Below, piece by piece: positions 1 through 7,681 of a stretch of 64,000 nt of DNA. The stretch comes from Cellulosimicrobium arenosum. Lineage in GTDB: Bacteria > Actinomycetota > Actinomycetes > Actinomycetales > Cellulomonadaceae. A program made the position numbers and the translations under genes. The stretch covers positions 1-64,000 of the forward strand of contig NZ_JACYHB010000009.1 in the NCBI RefSeq assembly GCF_014837295.1. The letters run 5' to 3'. Positions within the stretch are counted from its first letter, which is position 1. Every line of letters starts with the position of its first letter. The notes under the pieces were generated by a model that saw only the letters and a list, made by a program, of their open reading frames with translations, did no database searches and was not told the DNA's origin.

Positions 1-122
1 CAACCGTCGACGCCGTCAGCGCGGCCTCGGCAGACTCACCCCGGTCGAGTTTGAGATGATCTACCGGACCGCAGACGCGGCCTGACTACCGCACACCCCG
101 AGTGTCAACCAGACCGGGGGCA
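1..122 (+). mobile_element. Right end of an IS3-family insertion sequence (left part outside the window)
   Basis: The first 85 bases end a transposase reading frame of the IS3 OrfB type. About 18 bases after its stop comes tgtcaaccagaccgggggca (103-122), which ends in CA as IS3-family tips do. Right after it the sequence reads as the interior of a type I restriction subunit, so the element appears to have inserted into that gene. The exact boundary is inferred from the resumption of HsdR similarity and the terminal CA. A 3-4 bp target duplication would be gac or gacc at 123-126, but the left end is not visible, so it cannot be confirmed. Confidence 0.65.
2..85 (+). CDS. IS3-family transposase OrfB, C-terminal fragment
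   Basis: This is the last 27 codons of a frame entering from the left edge, stopping at TGA 83-85. The peptide runs NRRRRQRGLGRLTPVEFE and ends YRTADAA. The RRR...LG.LTPVEFE pattern is the standard tail just after the DDE catalytic core of IS3-family OrfB (rve/integrase fold) transposases. Only the tail is in view, so completeness, the OrfA/OrfB frameshift and the IS subgroup cannot be judged. The family assignment rests on this motif alone. It lies directly against the truncated hsdR and probably caused that truncation. Confidence 0.7.
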   Translation, partial: NRRRRQRGLGRLTPVEFEMIYRTADAA

Positions 123-1192
123 GACCCTCGGACAGCTTCCAGAACTACTACAAGGACCTGTCGCTGCGGATGAAGAACCGCGAGCTCGACCTGGTCATCG
201 TCGTCAACATGTTCCTCACCGGGTTCGACGCCACCACGATGAACACCCTGTGGGTGGACAAGAATCTGCGGGCGCACGGTCTGATCCAGGCGTATTCGCG
301 GACCAACCGGATCCTCAACTCGGTCAAGACCTACGGCAACATCGTCTCCTTCCGGGACCTCGAGGAGCAGACCAACGACGCGATCGCGCTCTTCGGCAAC
401 CCGGATGCCGCGGGGATCGTGCTGCTCAAGCCGTACGGGGAGTACTTCGACGAGTACGCGGAGAAGGTCACCGAGCTGCGTGAGCGGTTCCCGCTCGGTG
501 CGCAGATCGCGGGGGAGCAGGCGCAGAAGGACTTCATCGCCGTCTTCGGGGCGCTGCTACGCCTGCGCAACATCCTGCTGTCGTTCGACGACTTCAGCGG
601 CAACCAGATCCTCACGGACCGGGACCTGCAGGACTACCAGTCCCTCTATCTGGACTTCTACCAGTCCTTCCATCGCGCCGACACGGCCGAGCGGGAGTTG
701 ATCAACGACGACGTGGTGTTCGAGATCGAGCTGATCAAGCAGGTCGAGATCAACGTCGACTACATCCTCATGCTCGTCGAGCGCTTCCGGGCGGCGAAGG
801 GTGACGGTGAGGACAAGGAGATCAAGGCGACGATCGACCGCGCCGTCGACTCCAGCCCGTCCCTGCGCAACAAGAAGGATCTCATCGAGGAGTTCGTCGA
901 CCGCCTCTCCATCGACGAGAGCGTGGCCGACGAGTGGCGCACCTACGTCGCGGCCAAGCGCGAGGCCGAGCTCGAGCGGATCATCACCGAGGAGAACCTC
1001 AAGCCCGACCAGACGCGCGACTTCATCTCCGCGGCGTTCCGCGACGGGCAGGTCCGGACCACCGGCACGGCCGTCACCACGATCCTGCCGCCGGTGTCGC
1101 GGTTCGCGAAGAACTCGGGTCACGGCGCCAAGAAGCAGACGGTCATCGAGAAGCTCACCGCGTTCTTCGAGCGGTTCTTCGATCTCATGTGA
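123..1192 (+). pseudogene. hsdR: Type I restriction endonuclease subunit R (HsdR), 3' fragment disrupted by the IS
   Basis: The open frame gives about 355 residues matching the C-terminal third of EcoR124-type HsdR, the translocating and cleaving subunit of type I restriction enzymes. It begins at SDSFQNYYKDLSLRMKNREL and continues through the helicase motif V/VI region (VVNMFLTGFDA, WVDKNL, IQAYSRTNRIL) to the helical C-terminal domain that docks on the methylase core. Full-length HsdR proteins are about 1000 residues. The nuclease domain and the Walker A and DEAD-type motifs are missing, and the frame upstream runs into the IS3 element. The first ATG in the fragment (170) lies inside the motor domain, so no functional enzyme is expected. 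hsdM and hsdS are not in the window. A separately transcribed tail is possible but unlikely to act alone. Confidence 0.85.
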
Positions 1193-1200
1193 AGGCTGGC

Positions 1201-1782
1201 TCACGCCCTCAGTCGGGCGCAGGCAGCGCCGACGGCGACGCCGAGCACCGTACCGAGGACGACGTCGCTCGGGCGGTGCGCCCCGACGGCGACGCGGTCC
1301 AGCGCGGTGAGCACGACGACGAGCGCGAGCACGGCGGCGACAGTCCGGCGGGCGGTCGGCGAGAGCGCGCTGCCCGCCACGAGACCGTGCACGACGACCG
1401 CGACCACGGTGAGGTTCGTGACATGCCCGGACGGCGTGCTCGAGCCGGGCGTGGGGACGAGCGCGACGACGTCGGGCCGCGGGCGCCGCCAGGCCGCCTT
1501 GGCGCCCGCCTGGGCCGCCCAGCCGAGGAGGACGGTGCCGACGGCACGTGCGGAGGTCTTCGGCGAAGGCATTCCCGAGCGCGAGAGGCGGGCGGCCGCG
1601 AGGGCGACCGCGGGGAGCACGACCAGGTCGACGCGACGGGCGGTGAACGCGACGTCCCACGCGACGGCCGCGTGCCGGAGCGACGGACGCTCGCGCGTGC
1701 ACGTGACCGCGGCGCGCACGGCGCGCTCGTCCCACGCGGCACACGTGCGCGCCACGTCGCGGATCCGCGGGGCGAGGGGCAC
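1201..1782 (-). CDS. PAP2-family phosphatase, membrane-associated
   Basis: A 193-residue protein with the three signatures of the type 2 phosphatidic acid phosphatase superfamily: K95...RP103 (KAAWRRPRP), PSGH at 117-120, and R163..H169..SD172-173 (RVAVGAHRPSD). These residues bind phosphate and supply the histidine nucleophile. Several hydrophobic segments (about 52-66, 83-92, 122-137, 148-162, 174-188) indicate an integral membrane enzyme acting on lipid phosphates or pyrophosphates. The substrate cannot be told from sequence. The GTG start at 1782 follows TAGGTT by 6 nt on its strand, so the transcript is probably leaderless. It is convergent with the broken hsdR and divergent from the chitinase. 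Confidence 0.85.
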   Translation of the reverse strand: MPLAPRIRDVARTCAAWDERAVRAAVTCTRERPSLRHAAVAWDVAFTARRVDLVVLPAVALAAARLSRSGMPSPKTSARAVGTVLLGWAAQAGAKAAWRRPRPDVVALVPTPGSSTPSGHVTNLTVVAVVVHGLVAGSALSPTARRTVAAVLALVVVLTALDRVAVGAHRPSDVVLGTVLGVAVGAACARLRA

Positions 1783-1887
1783 CTGGGGAACCTACGTGCT
1801 GGCGCGGTGGCCCGCACGACGGCGGGACGCCGGGAGAGGTGTAACCCGAAGGACACGCGAACGAGACACGATGGTTTCGTTCGGACT

Positions 1888-1915
1888 CTGGTCTAAAGGT
1901 CGCGCCAGCGATAAT
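1888..1915 (+). promoter_or_regulatory. Probable chitinase promoter with a DasR-like half site
   Basis: A good -10 hexamer, GATAAT, lies at 1910-1915, about 57 bases before the chitinase start. TGGTCTAAAGGTC sits just upstream (1889-1901) over the -35 region. Streptomyces chitinase genes are controlled by DasR at sites like ACTGGTCTAGACCAGT. Here the left half (TGGTCTA) matches perfectly but the right half does not. The -10 is fairly convincing and the operator is speculative. Confidence 0.35.
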
Positions 1916-1972
1916 GTGAAGGAGACCGAACAAACCCCGGCGACGTCCGGGCCGAAGAGCGACGAGGCCTTC

Positions 1973-3685
1973 ATGTCTGATCGATCTCCCACCCGCCCGG
2001 TTCCTCCCAGCACCGCACCCGGCGCGCGGCGTCGGCTCGCTGGCGCCGTCGGCGCCACGGCGTCCACCGCGCTCCTGCTCGGCGCACTCGCAGCCCCCGC
2101 CGTGGCCGCACCGGCGGACCCCCCCCACGGCGCCGCGGACCTCAACGGGTACCGCAGCGTCGGCTACGTCATGGCCGACTCGCGCGTCACGCGCGACTTC
2201 CAGATCGCCGACCTCGTGCGCACCGGCGCGATCGAGGACCTGACCCACATCAACTACGCGTTCGGGAACGTCACCGCGGACCTCGTGTGCGACATCGCGG
2301 ACGTGCCCGGCGAGGGCGACCCCGAGAACGACTACCTCGCCGAGGTCTCCGCGGCCGACTCCGTCGACGGCACGGCCGACGTCCCGGGCCAGGCGCTCGC
2401 GGGGAACTTCAACCAGCTCCGCGAGCTCAAGGACGTCAGCCCGGGCACGAAGGTCCTCGTCTCCCTCGGCGGGTGGACCTGGTCCGACCACTTCTCCGAG
2501 GCCGCGTCGACGCCCGAAGGCCGGACCGCGCTCGTCGACTCGTGCATCGACCTGTACATCGACGGAAACCTGCCCGAGGTCGGGGGCAGAGGTGGCCCGG
2601 GGGCCGCGGCAGGGATCTTCGACGGCATCGACATCGACTGGGAGTGGCCGGTCACCGGCGGCGAGACCGCGAACGCGCGGCCCGAGGACAAGGAGAACTT
2701 CCTCCTGCTCATGGAGGAGTTCCGCAGCGCGCTCGACGCGGCCGGGGCGGCGACGGGCGAGGACTACCTGCTGACGGCCTTCGCTCCGGCGGGTGGCTGG
2801 AACGCCGGCGAGGGCGGCTGGCTCGACCCGCGCCTGTTCGACGTCGTCGACTTCCTCAACGTCCAGGGCTACGACTTCCACGGCGGCTGGGTGCCGAACC
2901 AGACGGGCCACCAGGGCAACCTGCACCCCGACGGCGACAACAACTGGGGTCTCGGTCTCGACGGAGCGCTCGGGATGTACGTGGATGCGGGTGCGGACCC
3001 GAGCCAGATCAACGCCGGCCTCGCCGCGTACGGGCACGGCTGGTTCGGCGTCGAGGACGGGTCGCAGGCGTGGCAGCCCGCGCAGGGCTACGTGGGCACC
3101 AAGACCTACGCGGAGCTGCAGGCGCTCGACGGCGAGTCCTTCTTCGACCCGGAGCTCGGCGCGTCCTGGCTGTACGACGGCGACGAGTGGTGGTCCTACG
3201 ACGACCCGACGTCGGTCACGGCCAAGGCGGAGTTCGTCGCCACGCAGGGCTACGGCGGCGCCATGTGGTGGGACCTGTCCGGTGACCACCGCAACGAGCT
3301 CGGCGACGCGCTGGGCTCGACGCTGCGCGCCGCCACCCCGGGCCCCGGCGTCGCGGCCGAGTGTGCGGTCCCCTGGTACGGCTCGGGCGTCTACACGGGC
3401 GGCGACGTCGTCTCGCACGGGGGCACCGAGTACGCGGCCCAGTGGTGGACCCGCAACCAGGTGCCGGGCTCCAGCAGCGCCTGGCAGCAGATCGGCCCGT
3501 GCGGCACGGCGCCCGACGTCGAGGTCCAGCCCTGCGCGTCCGAATGGTCGCGAGAGGCGGTCTACACCGGAGGTCAGACGGTCACCCGTGCGGGCGTGAA
3601 CTACACGGCGCAGTGGTGGACGCGGGGCGAGCTGCCCGGGTCGACCCCGTGGGGCTCGTGGGACCCGGTCGGCCTCTGCGCATGA
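1973..3685 (+). CDS. Secreted GH18 chitinase with two C-terminal CBM5/12 chitin-binding modules
   Basis: This extracellular endochitinase has 570 residues. Residues 1-45 are a long Sec-type signal peptide (RRR, hydrophobic stretch, then AVAAPA). The catalytic domain spans about 52-455, with the SxGG motif at S164-LGG and the GH18 signature DGIDIDWE, giving D217, D220, D222 and the acid/base E224. Retaining GH18 enzymes use this glutamate with substrate assistance. After a short linker come two similar modules (about 463-510 and 518-570), each with a W-Y..G.xVYTGGDxVxHxGxxYxAxWWT pattern typical of CBM5/12. An in-frame ATG at 1871 lies upstream of the -10, so ATG 1973 was chosen. The gene is monocistronic. 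Confidence 0.93.
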   Translation: MSDRSPTRPVPPSTAPGARRRLAGAVGATASTALLLGALAAPAVAAPADPPHGAADLNGYRSVGYVMADSRVTRDFQIADLVRTGAIEDLTHINYAFGNVTADLVCDIADVPGEGDPENDYLAEVSAADSVDGTADVPGQALAGNFNQLRELKDVSPGTKVLVSLGGWTWSDHFSEAASTPEGRTALVDSCIDLYIDGNLPEVGGRGGPGAAAGIFDGIDIDWEWPVTGGETANARPEDKENFLLLMEEFRSALDAAGAATGEDYLLTAFAPAGGWNAGEGGWLDPRLFDVVDFLNVQGYDFHGGWVPNQTGHQGNLHPDGDNNWGLGLDGALGMYVDAGADPSQINAGLAAYGHGWFGVEDGSQAWQPAQGYVGTKTYAELQALDGESFFDPELGASWLYDGDEWWSYDDPTSVTAKAEFVATQGYGGAMWWDLSGDHRNELGDALGSTLRAATPGPGVAAECAVPWYGSGVYTGGDVVSHGGTEYAAQWWTRNQVPGSSSAWQQIGPCGTAPDVEVQPCASEWSREAVYTGGQTVTRAGVNYTAQWWTRGELPGSTPWGSWDPVGLCA

Positions 3686-3753
3686 CCTGTCGCCGCGCCC
3701 CTCGTGTCACTCGTCGACGAGCCGGTCCGGCGCGGGCTGTGTAGGAAGGGGGG

Positions 3754-4245
3754 ATGAAGCAGTCAGCGGGACTCGTGCTCTACCGCGTCGCGGACGGCGT
3801 GGTCGAGGTGCTGCTCGGGCACATGGGCGGTCCGCTGTGGGCGCGCAAGGAGGCGGGCGCCTGGACCATCCCCAAGGGCGAGCTCGATCCGGGGGAGGAG
3901 GCGCACGCGGCCGCGCTGCGCGAGTTTGCGGAGGAGCTCGGGGTGCCGGCGCCGTCCGGGGCGGGCCCGGACCTCGAGCTCGGGACGGTGCGCCAGCGGG
4001 CGGGCAAGCTCGTCACGGCATGGGCCCGGGAGGGGGATCTCGACGTCGGCGCGGTGGTGAGCAACACGTTCGCGCTCGAGTGGCCGCCGCGCTCGGGGCG
4101 GATGCAGGAGTTCCCCGAGATCGACCGGGCCGGGTGGTTCCCGCTCGCCCGTGCCCGTGGCGTGGTGGTGTCGGGCCAGGTGGAGCTCCTCGACCGGCTG
4201 GAGGCCGAGCTCGGACGACGAGCGGACGGTCAGCCCAGCAGGTAG
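3754..4245 (+). CDS. Nudix hydrolase
   Basis: A 163-residue protein whose Nudix box, GELDPGEEAHAAALREFAEE followed by LG, fits GX5EX7REUXEEXGU exactly at about residues 42-64. The box binds Mg2+ and hydrolyses nucleoside-diphosphate-linked compounds. KQSAGLVLYR at the N-terminus, WTIPKG before the box and the WxPRSG..QEFPEIDRAGWF stretch resemble the NUDIX proteins often annotated as bis(5'-nucleosyl)-tetraphosphatase-like or dATP pyrophosphohydrolase-like. The substrate remains unknown. A strong GGAAGGGGGG ribosome site sits just before ATG 3754. The last 16 bases overlap the end of a small gene on the other strand. Confidence 0.88.
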   Translation: MKQSAGLVLYRVADGVVEVLLGHMGGPLWARKEAGAWTIPKGELDPGEEAHAAALREFAEELGVPAPSGAGPDLELGTVRQRAGKLVTAWAREGDLDVGAVVSNTFALEWPPRSGRMQEFPEIDRAGWFPLARARGVVVSGQVELLDRLEAELGRRADGQPSR

Positions 4246-4406
4246 GGAGCGGCCAGGAAGCCGCCGAGCAGACCGAGCACGACGACGGCGCCGGCGGACA
4301 GGTGCGAGCGGCGGGCGCGGTCGGTGGCGCGGCGCACGGGCCCGGCCGTGCGGGCGCGGCGCGAGTCGGCGCGGGAGTCGGTCAGGTGATGGGTCATGGT
4401 GGTCAT
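4230..4406 (-). CDS. Small single-pass membrane protein, function unknown (58 aa)
   Basis: A 58-codon frame with an Arg-rich, hydrophilic first half (MTTMTHHLTDSRADSRRART...) and one hydrophobic helix at the end (LSAGAVVVLGLLGGFLAAPY). It is preceded by a GAGAG stretch about 7 nt upstream that could bind ribosomes. A second ATG at 4397 would shorten it by three residues. The charge pattern implies a cytoplasmic N-terminus and a membrane-inserted tail. It converges on and overlaps the Nudix gene by 16 bases. I recognise no family. Support is only the frame, the start context and the membrane helix, so expression is uncertain. Confidence 0.5.
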   Translation of the reverse strand: MTTMTHHLTDSRADSRRARTAGPVRRATDRARRSHLSAGAVVVLGLLGGFLAAPYLLG

Positions 4407-4460
4407 GTCGGCTCTCTCGTCGTGGACGTTCCAGGACTAGAGACCGTGCACGGCCCGATC

Positions 4461-4502
4461 TGTGACGCGATCTGACCAACCTGTGAAGCGATCTGCGTCA
4501 CA
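4461..4502. repeat. Widely spaced inverted repeat TGTGACGC...GCGTCACA with GATCTG direct repeats
   Basis: Perfect 8-base arms at 4461-4468 and 4495-4502 flank a spacer that holds further copies of CGATCTG. It sits upstream of the small membrane gene (4230-4406, minus strand) and downstream of the thiolase gene, so it could be an operator or a transcript-end structure. There is no T-run and I recognise no specific regulator. Confidence 0.35.
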
Positions 4503-4585
4503 CGGCGACCGGTGAAACGCGCCAGCCCTGATGCATCATCGTGCACCAGGGCTGTTCGGCTCGCGCGCGCAACACTCTCGGACGG

Positions 4586-5824
4586 TCAGCCGGCGCGCAG
4601 GACGAGCGCGTCGCCCTGGCCGCCGCCGCCGCACAGGGCCGCGGCGCCGACGCCGCCGCCCCGGCGCCGCAGCGCGAGCGCGAGGTGCAGGGCGAGGCGC
4701 GCGCCGGACGCGCCGACGGGGTGCCCGAGGGCGATCGCCCCGCCGTCGGCGTTCACGACGTCCGCGTCGATGCCGAGGTCCGCGATCGACTGCAGCGCCA
4801 CGGCGGCGAACGCCTCGTTGATCTCGACGAGGTCGAGGTCCGACGCCGCGAGCCCCTCGCGCTCCAGCGCGGCCTCGATCGCCCGCGAGGGCTGCGAGTG
4901 CAGCGAGCTGTCCGGGCCGGCGACCTGCCCGGCCGCACCGATCTCGGCGAGCCACGTCAGTCCGTTGCGCTTCGCGAAGGCACGGCTCGCGACGACGACC
5001 GCCGCCGCGCCGTCGGACAGCGGCGAGCTCGACCCGGCCGTGATGGTGCCGTCCGCGACGAACGCGGGCCGCAGGCGCTCCAGCGCTTCGAGGCTCGTGT
5101 CCGCGCGGACACCCTCGTCGTGCTCGACGACGACCGGGTCGCCCTTGCGCTGCGGGACGCTCACGGGCGCGATCTCCTCGCCGAGGCGGCCGGCGTCGCG
5201 CGCGGCCGCCGCGCACTGGTGCGAGCGGAGCGCGAACGCGTCCTGCTCGGGCCGTGCGATCCCGCGGGTCGCGCACCCGCGGTCGGTGAGCTCGCCCATG
5301 ACCTCGCCGGTGAACGGGTCGTCGAGTCCGTCGTACGTGATCGAGTCGGCCATCGTGACGTCTCCGAACGCGTGGCCCGCGCGGGAGCCGAGCAGCAGGT
5401 GCGGGGCGTTCGTCATGGACTCCTGGCCGCCTGCGACGACGACGCTCGCCTCGCCCGTGCGGACCAGGCGCGCGGCGTCGATGATCGCGGTGAGCCCGGA
5501 CAGGCACAGCTTGTTGACCGTCACCGTCGGCACGTCCCAACCGATGCCGGCCTGGATCGAGGACTGACGGGCCGGGCCCTGCTTGCCGCCGGCCTGGATG
5601 ACCTGGCCGACGATCACGGTGTCGACCTGCTCGGCCGAGACGCCCGCGGCGGTCAGCGCGCCGCGGATCGCGTGCGCGCCGAGGTCGGTCGCGGACAGCG
5701 ACGCGAGCGCGCCGCGGAAGCGGGTGAAGGGCGTGCGAGCGCCGTGCAGCAGGACGGGCGTGACCTCGTCCTCGGGGGTGATCTCGGTGGGGAGGCCGCC
5801 GTCGGCCACCGGGGACTGCGTCAT
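4586..5824 (-). CDS. Acetyl-CoA acetyltransferase (thiolase)
   Basis: A 412-residue thiolase-superfamily enzyme that condenses or cleaves acyl-CoAs. It carries the nucleophilic Cys in NKLCLSGL, the EINEAFAA segment, the GGAIALGHPVGASGAR block with the catalytic His, and the C-terminal CGGGGQG with the second catalytic Cys. All catalytic elements are present and the length is typical of biosynthetic or degradative thiolases (about 390-410). ATG 5824 was chosen because MTQSPVADGG follows a GGAG-like site; the open frame extends further but reads as low-complexity Pro/Arg. It lies 76 bases downstream of, and in the same direction as, an acyl-CoA dehydrogenase gene. The pair probably forms a small acyl-CoA degradation operon. 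Confidence 0.9.
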   Translation of the reverse strand: MTQSPVADGGLPTEITPEDEVTPVLLHGARTPFTRFRGALASLSATDLGAHAIRGALTAAGVSAEQVDTVIVGQVIQAGGKQGPARQSSIQAGIGWDVPTVTVNKLCLSGLTAIIDAARLVRTGEASVVVAGGQESMTNAPHLLLGSRAGHAFGDVTMADSITYDGLDDPFTGEVMGELTDRGCATRGIARPEQDAFALRSHQCAAAARDAGRLGEEIAPVSVPQRKGDPVVVEHDEGVRADTSLEALERLRPAFVADGTITAGSSSPLSDGAAAVVVASRAFAKRNGLTWLAEIGAAGQVAGPDSSLHSQPSRAIEAALEREGLAASDLDLVEINEAFAAVALQSIADLGIDADVVNADGGAIALGHPVGASGARLALHLALALRRRGGGVGAAALCGGGGQGDALVLRAG

Positions 5825-5900
5825 CGTCGCGCTCCGTTCGGGAGAGGTGGCCCCGGCGCCGCGAGGAGGGGAGCGGCGCCGGGGAGCAGGGTGGGGTGGG

Positions 5901-7142
5901 TCAGGCGAAGGCGGAGACACCCGTGATGTCGCGGCCGACGATGAGCGCCTGCACGGACTCGGTGCCCTCGTAGGTGTGCAGGGCCTCGACGTCGGCGAAG
6001 TGCCGCGCCACCCGGTTCTGCAGCAGGATGCCGTTGCCGCCGAGCAGGTCCCTGGCGCTCGCGGCGATCTCGCGTGCCCCGCGGGTGCACGTGTACTTGG
6101 CGAGCGACGCCTGCGGGCCGGTGAGCTCCCCCGCCTCGTCCCGGCGCGTCATCTTCGCGACGAGGAGCTGCAGCTGGGTGAGCGTCGAGAGCATCCGGGT
6201 CAGGCGCTCCTGGATCATCTGGTTCGCCGCGAGCGGGCGGCCGAACTGCACGCGCTGCGTCGCGTAGGCGACCGCGGTCTCGTAGCACGCGACCGCGTGC
6301 CCGACGGCGGCCCACGCCACCCCGAGCCGCGTCGCGAACAGCACGCGCGACGTGTCCTTGAACGACCGTGCGCCGGGGAGCGCGGCGTCGGCGGGGACGA
6401 ACACGTCGTCGAGCACGACGTGCGCCTGCCAGATCGCGCGCAGCGAGAACTTGCCGGTGATGGTCGTGCCCGTGTAGCCGGGGGTGTCCTGCGGGACGAC
6501 GAACCCGTGCACCTGTCCGTCGGCATCTTCACCCACGAGCCGGGCCCACACCACGGTGATGTCGCCCGACGACCCGTTGCCGATCCACTTCTTCTCGCCG
6601 TTCAGCACGTAGCCGTCAACCCCGCCACGAGTCGTCGCGACCGCGGTCGTCTCGAGCGAGACCGAGTCGGAGCCGTGCGTCGGCTCGGTGAGGGCGAAGG
6701 CCCCGATGATCTCGCCGCGGGCCATCGGCTCGGCGTACCGGGCGCGCTGGGCGTCCGAGCCGAGCATCTGGATGGACCGCAGCGCGAGCCCGCCCTGCAC
6801 GCCGCAGATCGTCGCGACCGAGCCGTCGCCGCGAGACATCTCCATCGCGGCGAGTCCCGCGGCCATGAGGCTCACGCGCGGACGGCCCTCGACGTCGACG
6901 CCGTCGCGCAGGAGGTCGAGGTCGCCCAGTCGCTCGACCAGGTCGAGCGGGACCTCGGCGCGCTCCCAGTAGTCGTCGATGACGGGCAGGACCTCGTCCT
7001 GGACGAACTGGCGCACGAGCTGCTGGTGCGCGCGGTCGGCGTCGGTCGCGTCCGCGAACGCACCGGCGTAGTCGATGTCGAGCGGTGTGGTGAGGTCGTA
7101 GCCGGGCTCGGTGACCCCGGGCGTGATCGGCGTTGCGGGCAT
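5901..7142 (-). CDS. Acyl-CoA dehydrogenase, glutaryl-CoA dehydrogenase-like
   Basis: A 413-residue FAD flavoenzyme of the acyl-CoA dehydrogenase family. The N-terminal helical domain spans about 30-145. The flavin-binding middle region has AFALTEPTHGSD and GYVLNGEKKWIGNGS. The C-terminal helical domain has RVQFGRPLAANQMIQERL, LLGGNGIL and YEGTESVQALIVGRDITG, where the E of YEGTE is the catalytic base position of this subfamily. The layout is closest to glutaryl-CoA dehydrogenase and plant short-chain acyl-CoA oxidase relatives, but the substrate is not provable here. ATG 7142 follows GGGAG. With the thiolase downstream it suggests amino-acid or short-chain acyl-CoA catabolism. Confidence 0.9.
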   Translation of the reverse strand: MPATPITPGVTEPGYDLTTPLDIDYAGAFADATDADRAHQQLVRQFVQDEVLPVIDDYWERAEVPLDLVERLGDLDLLRDGVDVEGRPRVSLMAAGLAAMEMSRGDGSVATICGVQGGLALRSIQMLGSDAQRARYAEPMARGEIIGAFALTEPTHGSDSVSLETTAVATTRGGVDGYVLNGEKKWIGNGSSGDITVVWARLVGEDADGQVHGFVVPQDTPGYTGTTITGKFSLRAIWQAHVVLDDVFVPADAALPGARSFKDTSRVLFATRLGVAWAAVGHAVACYETAVAYATQRVQFGRPLAANQMIQERLTRMLSTLTQLQLLVAKMTRRDEAGELTGPQASLAKYTCTRGAREIAASARDLLGGNGILLQNRVARHFADVEALHTYEGTESVQALIVGRDITGVSAFA

Positions 7143-7344
7143 CGGTGCTCCCTCGGCGTGCGGTCGTCGGCCGGCCAGGACGACGGTCGCGCCGACCGTT
7201 GCGGGGCCGGCGTCGACGGTGGTTCCCTCCATGGTCGCGCGATACCGCGTCTCAGTCAATGTGAGACCTAGTATCGAAGCCTCGCCCGACACCGGCTCGA
7301 TCGTCGCGCCCGGCGCCACGGGCACCGTGGGCGATGATGAACCC

Positions 7345-7644
7345 ATGACGCTGACCCAGTTCCTGCTCGCGCGGATCGCCGACGACGAGGCAGCGGCGGA
7401 CTCGCCGGTCGGGTCGGCGGGAACCTTCTGGTCACCGGCACGCGTCCGGGCGGAGTGCGCGGCGAAGCGACGCATCGTCACGCTGGCCTACGAGGCCACG
7501 GGGTACGACATGACCGTCGATCTCGAACGCGAGTCGGACTCACGCACCGAGAGCGGCGTCGAGTTCGTCGGTGACCGCATCCTCAGGGCGCTCGCGACGC
7601 CCTACGCCGACCACCCCGACTACGAACCCCGGTGGGGCGCCTGA
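7345..7644 (+). CDS. DUF6221 family protein
   Basis: A 99-residue soluble protein with the layout of the actinobacterial DUF6221 family: an N-terminal LTQFLLARIADDEAAA helix, a central W then RAECAAKRRIV, and the C-terminal signature LRALATPYADHPDYEPRW. The family is widespread in Streptomyces and relatives and has no established function. ATG 7345 is preceded by GATGAT and 6 nt, so a leaderless transcript is plausible; no ribosome site is seen. It faces the riboflavin transporter across a hairpin and diverges from the acyl-CoA dehydrogenase. Assignment is by recalled motif, not by a search. Confidence 0.75.
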   Translation: MTLTQFLLARIADDEAAADSPVGSAGTFWSPARVRAECAAKRRIVTLAYEATGYDMTVDLERESDSRTESGVEFVGDRILRALATPYADHPDYEPRWGA

Positions 7645-7651
7645 CCACGGG

Positions 7652-7674
7652 CCGGCGCCGCGGACGCGCGCCGG
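7652..7674. terminator. Hairpin between convergent genes
   Basis: CCGGCGC (7652-7658) pairs with GCGCCGG (7668-7674) around a 9-base loop between the stop codons of the DUF6221 and riboflavin transporter genes. It probably ends transcription from both sides, although no T-run follows. Confidence 0.45.
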
Positions 7675-7681
7675 GAGGTGC

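Noticed and set aside
1871-1972. Upstream in-frame ATG that would add 34 residues to the chitinase
   Set aside because: It lies upstream of the GATAAT -10 and would bury the signal peptide. ATG 1973 gives a proper export signal.
557-3418. A 953-codon open frame on the minus strand opposite hsdR, PAP2 and the chitinase
   Set aside because: It runs antisense to recognised genes and its translation is Arg/Ala/Val-rich low complexity with no domain. It is a typical GC-rich shadow frame.
4461-4502. CRP binding site
   Set aside because: TGTGA and TCACA halves occur, but with 11 or more bases between them instead of the 6 required by the CRP consensus.
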